DNA of 18,288 nt, taken from NCBI GenBank assembly GCA_947457745.1, contig CANGWT010000013.1, positions 1 through 18,288 on the forward strand, written 5' to 3'. Positions 13,974 to 18,288 of this stretch are shown piece by piece. The position numbers and the translations under genes were made by a program. The first letter of the stretch is position 1. Each line of letters starts with the position of its first letter. The notes beneath the pieces were generated by a model. That model was not told the DNA's origin, ran no database searches, and saw nothing but the letters and a program-made list of their open reading frames with translations. This DNA is from Burkholderiaceae bacterium. GTDB taxonomy: Bacteria > Pseudomonadota > Gammaproteobacteria > Burkholderiales > Burkholderiaceae.

Positions 13974-14714
13974 ATGAGTCCTATTCTTGAAGTTTCTGAT
14001 TTAAGTAAATCTTTTGGTGGTCTTAAGGTAACCAAAGGAGTTAATCTCACCGTGAACCCTGGAGAGCGGCACCTACTAATTGGGCCAAATGGCGCAGGCA
14101 AAACGACGCTATTTAATTTAATCGCAGGAGATTTAGCCTCTGACTCAGGTTCTATTAAGCTCAATGGAAAAAATATCACCAAGCTCACGACTGCCAAGCG
14201 TGCGCAACTCGATTTGGCTAGAACTTATCAAATCTTGACTCTCTTTGGTAAGGATAATTTAATCTCAAACGTGAAATTGGCTCTGTTAGGAAAAATGTCG
14301 CTGCGTTGGAAGTGTTGGGGCGCATTCTCGACAGAACGTGCTTTAGATGAACAAGCGCTGGATATTTTAGAAAAGGTAGGCCTAGGCTCTAAAGCCAACT
14401 TACCTTTAGAGCAAACATCGTACGGCGAGAAACGTCGACTTGAGATTGCTATGGCTCTGGCTCAAAATCCAACTATCTTATTGCTCGATGAGCCTTTAGC
14501 AGGTCTATCTACTGAAGAGCGTGAAACGATCACTACATTATTGCAAGGCATTGATCGCAATATCACCATACTAATGATTGAGCACGATATGGCAGTTGCC
14601 TTAGCCTTCGCTGATCGAGTAACGCTATTGCACTATGGTGAAGTGATTACAAGTGGTACGCGTCAAGAAGTGGTAAATGATCCGCGTACCAAGGAGATAT
14701 ATCTTGGCCACTAA
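13974..14714 (+). CDS. livG: LivG-type ABC ATPase (246 aa)
   Basis: This is one of two nucleotide-binding subunits that drive import. Walker A is GPNGAGKTT at 37-45, the Q-loop glutamine is at about 86 (ARTYQIL), the signature region is TSYGEKRRLEIAMAL at 148-162, Walker B is ILLLDEP at 168-174 and the H-loop histidine is 204 (MIEHDM). The signature reads SYGEK where LSYGEQ is usual, a mild departure common among LivG proteins that should not abolish activity. It starts three bases after livM, and its 3' end overlaps the proposed livF start by 11 bases. Confidence 0.92.
   Translation: MSPILEVSDLSKSFGGLKVTKGVNLTVNPGERHLLIGPNGAGKTTLFNLIAGDLASDSGSIKLNGKNITKLTTAKRAQLDLARTYQILTLFGKDNLISNVKLALLGKMSLRWKCWGAFSTERALDEQALDILEKVGLGSKANLPLEQTSYGEKRRLEIAMALAQNPTILLLDEPLAGLSTEERETITTLLQGIDRNITILMIEHDMAVALAFADRVTLLHYGEVITSGTRQEVVNDPRTKEIYLGH
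14691..14696 (+). promoter_or_regulatory. Ribosome binding site that supports a TTG start for livF
   Basis: AAGGAG lies seven bases before TTG 14704, inside the end of livG. The in-frame ATG 14677 has no such site and would add nine residues that do not fit the family N-terminus. Confidence 0.7.
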
Positions 14715-15423
14715 TACTATTTTGAGGGTCGAGGGCTTGAATGCCTTTTATGGTGATAGTCATATTCTTTACGACGTTTCATTTGACTTAAAAAGAGATA
14801 CCGTACTTGCACTCCTCGGAAGAAACGGTGCTGGAAAAACAACCTGTATTAGTTCTATTATTGGCTTTCTAGCTGAGCGCAACGGTTTAATTGAGCTTGA
14901 CGGGGTACCCTTGCAAAAGCTCTCCCCTGAAAAGATTTGCAAAGCAGGTATTGGGATTGTTCCGCAAGGGCGACGTATTTTCCCAAGCCTATCGGTTAAA
15001 GAAAATCTTGAGGTAGCCTATCAAGCACCGCGTTCCGGAAGTTCCCGAAAATGGGTTCTTGAAGATATATTTCAGTTTTTTCCTCGTCTTCAAGAGCGAC
15101 AAAATCAAGTTGCAGGGAGCCTATCAGGGGGCGAGCAGCAGATGCTTGCTATTGGTAGAGCGTTGATGACTAATCCAAAAGTATTGCTTTTAGATGAGCC
15201 ATCTGAAGGTTTGGCACCACAAATCGTAAAAGAAGTCGGCAATATTATTGCAATGCTCAAGCCATTTATTTCGATTGTATTGGTTGAGCAAAACCTCAGC
15301 CTTGCTTTAAGTGTTGCAGATGATATTGTTTTGCTCAATGGAGGTAAGGTAGTGTTTTCTGGGACTAAGGCGCTTTTTAGTGAAAAGCAAAATGAACTAC
15401 AAAGTCATTTGAGTGTGGAATAG
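14704..15423 (+). CDS. livF: LivF-type ABC ATPase (239 aa)
   Basis: This is the second nucleotide-binding subunit of the importer. With the TTG start it begins MATNTILRVEGLNAFYGDSH, the normal LivF opening. Walker A is GRNGAGKTT at 39-47, the Q-loop lies in IGIVPQGRRIFPSLSV, the signature is LSGGEQQMLAIGRAL at 140-154 and Walker B is VLLLDEP at 160-166. The H-loop position is glutamine (LVEQNLSLAL), which is usual in LivF. An in-frame ATG at 14677 exists but lies deep inside livG without a ribosome site, so I prefer TTG 14704. The second hydrolase gene follows after 12 bases. Confidence 0.9.
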   Translation: MATNTILRVEGLNAFYGDSHILYDVSFDLKRDTVLALLGRNGAGKTTCISSIIGFLAERNGLIELDGVPLQKLSPEKICKAGIGIVPQGRRIFPSLSVKENLEVAYQAPRSGSSRKWVLEDIFQFFPRLQERQNQVAGSLSGGEQQMLAIGRALMTNPKVLLLDEPSEGLAPQIVKEVGNIIAMLKPFISIVLVEQNLSLALSVADDIVLLNGGKVVFSGTKALFSEKQNELQSHLSVE

Positions 15424-15435
15424 CGAGCGGAAAAA

Positions 15436-16242
15436 ATGGAAGAGCACTTAAAAACTGCCAAGATTGGTAAATACGATATTCAGTATTTAGATGTTGGTGA
15501 AGGTATTCCGGTTGTCCTGATTCATGGTTTAGCTGGTGATTACAGTGCATGGTCCAGCCAGATACAAATCCTGAAAGAGCATTACAGGGTTATTGCTTTT
15601 GATAACCGTGGAGCAGGAAAGAGCACCCAAATTGATGAGCCTATTAGCACTGAAGACTTGGCAAAAGATACTCTAGGTCTGATGGATTATCTTGGCGTGC
15701 AGTCAGCGCACATTGTCGGTCGTTCGATGGGTGGTGCGGTAGCGCAGCATATGGCACTCATGTCCCCTGAGCGTGTGAAATCCTTGGTGTTATGTGCATC
15801 TTTTGCTATTTTGGATCCTCTGGGGCGTCGTGTTCTACTCAATATGCGAGAAGCGCTTGAATGGCGCATGAATTGGGCGGACCATGCCCGTCACTCAGTA
15901 CAAAACTTTGTATCAGCGGATTTCTTTAATCACAAGCAAGAGCAGGTGAAAAAGATTGAAGCCTTAATTGGTGGTGAAACAAGATTGCCAGCATGCTACA
16001 TTCGCCAGAATGAAGCATGCCAAAACCATAACACAAGCACCCAATTAGCACTGATCAAGCAAGCAACTCTGATCATGGCAGGAACAAGTGACCCGATTTG
16101 CTCATTAACTGCTACTCATATTCTCAGTAGTGGAATTAAGGATTCGCAAACGATCTTATTTGAAAATGCGAGCCATTTTTTCTTAATGGAGCAAGCATAT
16201 AAATTTAATCACAGTCTCTTAATCTGGCTTAACTCACATTAA
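15436..16242 (+). CDS. Alpha/beta hydrolase with complete catalytic triad (268 aa)
   Basis: This is an alpha/beta hydrolase related to enol-lactonases, meta-cleavage product hydrolases and simple esterases. Motifs in order are VVLIHGLAGDYSAW with the oxyanion HG (26-39), FDNRGAGKS (55-63), GRSMGG at 95-100 with nucleophile Ser97, MAGTSDPICS with Asp219, and NASHFFLMEQ with His247. All three triad residues are present, unlike in the hydrolase of the divergent unit. It begins 12 bases after livF and is probably last in the importer operon, so it should act on the imported compound or a product of it. Its stop overlaps the end of the convergent selD gene by 14 bases. Confidence 0.88.
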   Translation: MEEHLKTAKIGKYDIQYLDVGEGIPVVLIHGLAGDYSAWSSQIQILKEHYRVIAFDNRGAGKSTQIDEPISTEDLAKDTLGLMDYLGVQSAHIVGRSMGGAVAQHMALMSPERVKSLVLCASFAILDPLGRRVLLNMREALEWRMNWADHARHSVQNFVSADFFNHKQEQVKKIEALIGGETRLPACYIRQNEACQNHNTSTQLALIKQATLIMAGTSDPICSLTATHILSSGIKDSQTILFENASHFFLMEQAYKFNHSLLIWLNSH

Positions 16243-17296
16243 TAAAAATACCCTCAATAGACGAGTCCGTACCCACTACAAACTGACCAATTTTCTGAGC
16301 GCTAGCAAAGCCGCCTAAATTAAGGATTGAGAGGACTTCAGCTTCTTGCTCTGGTGCACAAGAAATTAGTAAACCGCCGCTGGTTTGGGGATCGGTCAGC
16401 ACATTTTGTTGCCAAAACTCTAGATTGCTAGCCAACTGAATTTCTTTACCGTAGCCAGCCCAATTGCGCGTAGATGCGCCGGTAAAGATATCTGCTTTGA
16501 CATGCTCAATTGCTTCTTGCACGACTGGAATGGCATCCCAGTGAATCTGCGCCATTAAATTGGAGCCTCTCGCCATCTCTAGCAAATGCCCTGCTAAGCC
16601 AAAGCCAGTGACATCAGTTAAGGCATGTACACCATCAAGCTGAGAGAGTGCAACACCAGGCTTGTTCAACTTAGTAGTGAGCGCAATCATCTCTTTATAG
16701 CCTGCATCAGAGAGAACTTCTTTTTTTAGTGCTGCAGAAAGAATACCCACGCCCAAAGGCTTGCTGAGGATGATGCTATCGCCTGCTTGAGCACCACTGT
16801 TGCGTTTCAATTTTTTTGGGTCGACTATACCAATGGCGACGAGGCCATAAATTGGCTCTACAGTATCAATCGAGTGACCACCGGCAATCATAATGCCCGC
16901 ATCATTGCAGACGGATTCGCCACCAGCAGTGACTTGCTGGATGACTTCTAAAGGTAATACTTGAATTGGCATGCCTAGTAGGGCCAGTGCAAACAGGGGC
17001 TGAGCACCCATTGCATAAATATCAGAAATTGCATTGGTAGCAGCAATGCGGCCAAACTCAAATGGGTCATCTACGATTGGCATAAAGAAATCAGTCGTAG
17101 CAACAATCGCCTGATTTTCATTAATTTGATATACAGCAGCATCTTCATTGTTATCGGAACCCGCTAACAAAGCAGCGGGTAGATTGCGAATTGGTGAGGC
17201 TTTCAGGATGTCACTTAAGACGCCAGGTGCAATCTTGCAGCCACAGCCTCCACCATGAGATAAAGAGGTAAGGCGGCCGTTATAAGGTGTAGTCAT
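16229..17296 (-). CDS. selD: Selenide, water dikinase (selenophosphate synthase, 355 aa)
   Basis: SelD makes selenophosphate from selenide and ATP, the selenium donor for selenocysteine tRNA and for 2-selenouridine in tRNA. The N-terminus has LSHGGGCGCKIAPGVL with catalytic-type Cys18, Cys20 and Lys21, matching E. coli Cys17/Cys19/Lys20. Metal-site aspartates are Asp52 (DNNEDA), Asp92 (NAISDIYAMG) and Asp228 (ALTDVTGFGLAGH). TTDFFMPIV and TDPQTSGGLL are also in place. The active residue is cysteine, not selenocysteine. Length is normal. No selA, selB, selenocysteine tRNA or mnmH gene is in this window, so its client pathway here is unknown. The gene stands alone with a weak ribosome site. Confidence 0.95.
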   Translation of the reverse strand: MTTPYNGRLTSLSHGGGCGCKIAPGVLSDILKASPIRNLPAALLAGSDNNEDAAVYQINENQAIVATTDFFMPIVDDPFEFGRIAATNAISDIYAMGAQPLFALALLGMPIQVLPLEVIQQVTAGGESVCNDAGIMIAGGHSIDTVEPIYGLVAIGIVDPKKLKRNSGAQAGDSIILSKPLGVGILSAALKKEVLSDAGYKEMIALTTKLNKPGVALSQLDGVHALTDVTGFGLAGHLLEMARGSNLMAQIHWDAIPVVQEAIEHVKADIFTGASTRNWAGYGKEIQLASNLEFWQQNVLTDPQTSGGLLISCAPEQEAEVLSILNLGGFASAQKIGQFVVGTDSSIEGIFINVS

Positions 17297-17596
17297 AAAG
17301 TATTAACAATTCAAATTAAAAGTAGTGGTTACCGCAATATCATGAGCTTACTCAATTTAGAGTAAACACGTACGAAAGCCACAAAAATGATCGCTTCTAT
17401 GAGCTTGATAAAAGTTACGAAATGCAGTTCTTTTCAGGCGATCGGGAGTAAATGGACTGCCACCCTTAAGTATCTGATGGGTGCCATCAAACTAGGGTTG
17501 CGAATAGTCGACATAGGGATTGGCGCTAATGCTACTTTAGGATGGCATTTACTGTTACATTGGTATTGATGCAACTCAATAGCAAAGACTATTTAT
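17297..17596. other. 300-base gap without a convincing gene
   Basis: The first part, near selD, is AT-rich and should hold its promoter. The middle (about 17420-17500) has two short inverted repeats: GCAGT 17424-17428 with ACTGC 17456-17460, and CACCC 17461-17465 with GGGTG 17479-17483. A 60-codon frame on plus (17387-17569) and a shorter open frame opposite it have no recognisable motif or ribosome site. The stretch could be a decayed gene or a small structured RNA, but nothing proves either. I found no tRNA in it. Confidence 0.4.
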
Positions 17597-18022
17597 ATGT
17601 CAGTCACCTTAGATTTCAAAACGCTCGTAACACAACTTGGTGAGGCAGTCATTATTTCTGACCGAGATGAAAATATCTTGTTTTGGAATGCCTCAGCCGA
17701 GCGTATTTTCGGATTTACTCCAGACGAGGCTTTGGGTAAAACGCTCAGCATCATCACGCCTGAGCGTTTTAGAGAGCGTCACTCGAAAGGCTACTTTCAT
17801 ACCATTCAGACTGGTCAAACTAAGTATGGACATACTTTACTGAGGGTTCCCGCAGTTCATAAAGATGGGCGCTCTATTTCAATTGCATTCTCGGTAAGCA
17901 TGTTGTTTGATGAGCAAAAGCAAGCTATTGCAATAGCGGCAATCATTCGCGATGAAACGGAACGGTTTCAGGAGGAGCGCCAATTAAAGGCAAAGCTAGC
18001 AGCTTATGAGAGCAGTGATTGA
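17597..18022 (+). CDS. Stand-alone PAS-domain protein (141 aa)
   Basis: A single PAS domain covers about residues 8-125. It opens with LGEAVIISDRDENILFWNAS, continues AERIFGFTPDEALGKTLSII and TPERFRERHSKGYFHTIQTG, and closes with strands ISIAFSVSMLFDEQKQAIAI and the terminal IIRDETERFQEE, which runs into a short helical coiled-coil-like end. No kinase, cyclase, EAL/GGDEF or DNA-binding domain follows, so any signal must pass by protein contact, perhaps through the C-terminal helix. The ligand or cofactor cannot be read from the sequence. The gene is alone, with a weak ribosome site and a probable terminator after it. Confidence 0.85.
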   Translation: MSVTLDFKTLVTQLGEAVIISDRDENILFWNASAERIFGFTPDEALGKTLSIITPERFRERHSKGYFHTIQTGQTKYGHTLLRVPAVHKDGRSISIAFSVSMLFDEQKQAIAIAAIIRDETERFQEERQLKAKLAAYESSD

Positions 18023-18043
18023 GTTACTAGTCTCAAGAAAAAT

Positions 18044-18076
18044 CCCCTGAACTTTCATTCAAGGGCTTTTGTATTT
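18044..18076 (+). terminator. Probable terminator after the PAS gene
   Basis: CCCCTGAA (18044-18051) pairs with TTCAAGGG (18058-18065), with one C-A mismatch, around a six-base loop. CTTTTGTATTT follows, a T-rich but interrupted tail. It lies 21 bases after the PAS stop. Confidence 0.6.
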
Positions 18077-18247
18077 CTAGTGGGGCAGGCGCGATTGCCA
18101 TCGAAGATACCCCATGTTTAATACCTTGCAAAGCAGGCTGTAGCGGTGAGCTTTAGCGGGCGACCATGAAAAGGCTTTAAATATTTTCTAGTTAGCCTAA
18201 AAAGAATATTTTATTATGATCAAATCGTCATCAATGAGGGGAAATAA

Positions 18248-18288
18248 ATGAGAAAAATCTTTGTAGCTTTATGCACCGTGATTGTTTA
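18248..18288 (+). CDS. 5' end of a probably secreted protein (partial)
   Basis: ATG 18248 is preceded by GAGGGG (18236-18241) at a six-base distance. The first 13 residues, MRKIFVALCTVIV, have the basic start and hydrophobic run of a signal peptide or membrane anchor. The window ends here, so the product is unknown. The 225-base gap before it (18023-18247) holds the PAS terminator and an AT-rich stretch that should include this gene's promoter; I could not place a convincing -35/-10 pair. Confidence 0.65.
   Translation, partial: MRKIFVALCTVIV

Noticed and set aside
17387..17569. 60-codon plus-strand open frame as a gene
   Set aside because: No ribosome binding site, no recognisable motif, and composition unlike the coding genes around it; kept only as part of the gap entry.
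17297..17596. A selenocysteine tRNA near selD
   Set aside because: I looked on both strands for a long acceptor stem, a TCA anticodon loop and a TTCGA-type T loop and saw none here or in 18023-18247.

Overview
The window looks like the chromosome of a low-to-mid-GC betaproteobacterium. A Polynucleobacter-like member of Burkholderiales is my best guess, from the base composition, the short intergenic gaps, the bactofilin genes, a branched-chain-type ABC importer and a selD gene. This is an inference from style and gene content, not a taxonomic test. No rRNA, tRNA, insertion sequence, prophage or CRISPR array is visible.

Left part (about 1-4471, all on +): a tightly packed set of genes, probably one operon. 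It runs from the 3' tail of an unseen gene through three consecutive bactofilin genes, a ParA/MinD-type ATPase with an extra C-terminal region, a small acidic-tailed protein, a 399-residue protein with three predicted membrane segments, and a 182-residue protein that overlaps it by four bases. No parB, minC or minE is present. The set reads as a polymer-forming, membrane-linked cell-organisation module whose last three members I do not recognise. It is the best candidate here for an undescribed system.

Middle-left (about 4578-6872): scattered single genes. These are a secreted Rap1a/Tai-like small protein (-), an unknown cytosolic protein (+), an unknown single-span membrane protein (-) and a GST-fold protein with a CPYA motif (+). 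A strong hairpin with an A/T tract lies at 6876-6908 between convergent genes.

Middle-right (6986-16242): two divergent transcription units around a 209-base AT-rich control region. Leftward lie a GntR/FCD repressor, an aldehyde dehydrogenase, an alpha/beta hydrolase and a zeta-class-like GST. Rightward lies a complete ABC importer of the LivKHMGF type, followed by a second alpha/beta hydrolase. Two copies of TTGTARTATATCA in the control region, one near each transcription unit, are candidate operators. Together these look like a regulated uptake-and-breakdown locus for a small organic acid or aromatic-type compound; the substrate cannot be read from the sequence. The leftward hydrolase has glycine where the nucleophilic serine should be, while the rightward hydrolase keeps a full Ser-Asp-His triad.

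Right end (16229-18288): selD (-), whose 3' end overlaps that of the second hydrolase by 14 bases, a 300-base stretch without a convincing gene, a stand-alone PAS protein (+) with a probable terminator, and the first 13 codons of a gene that runs off the window.
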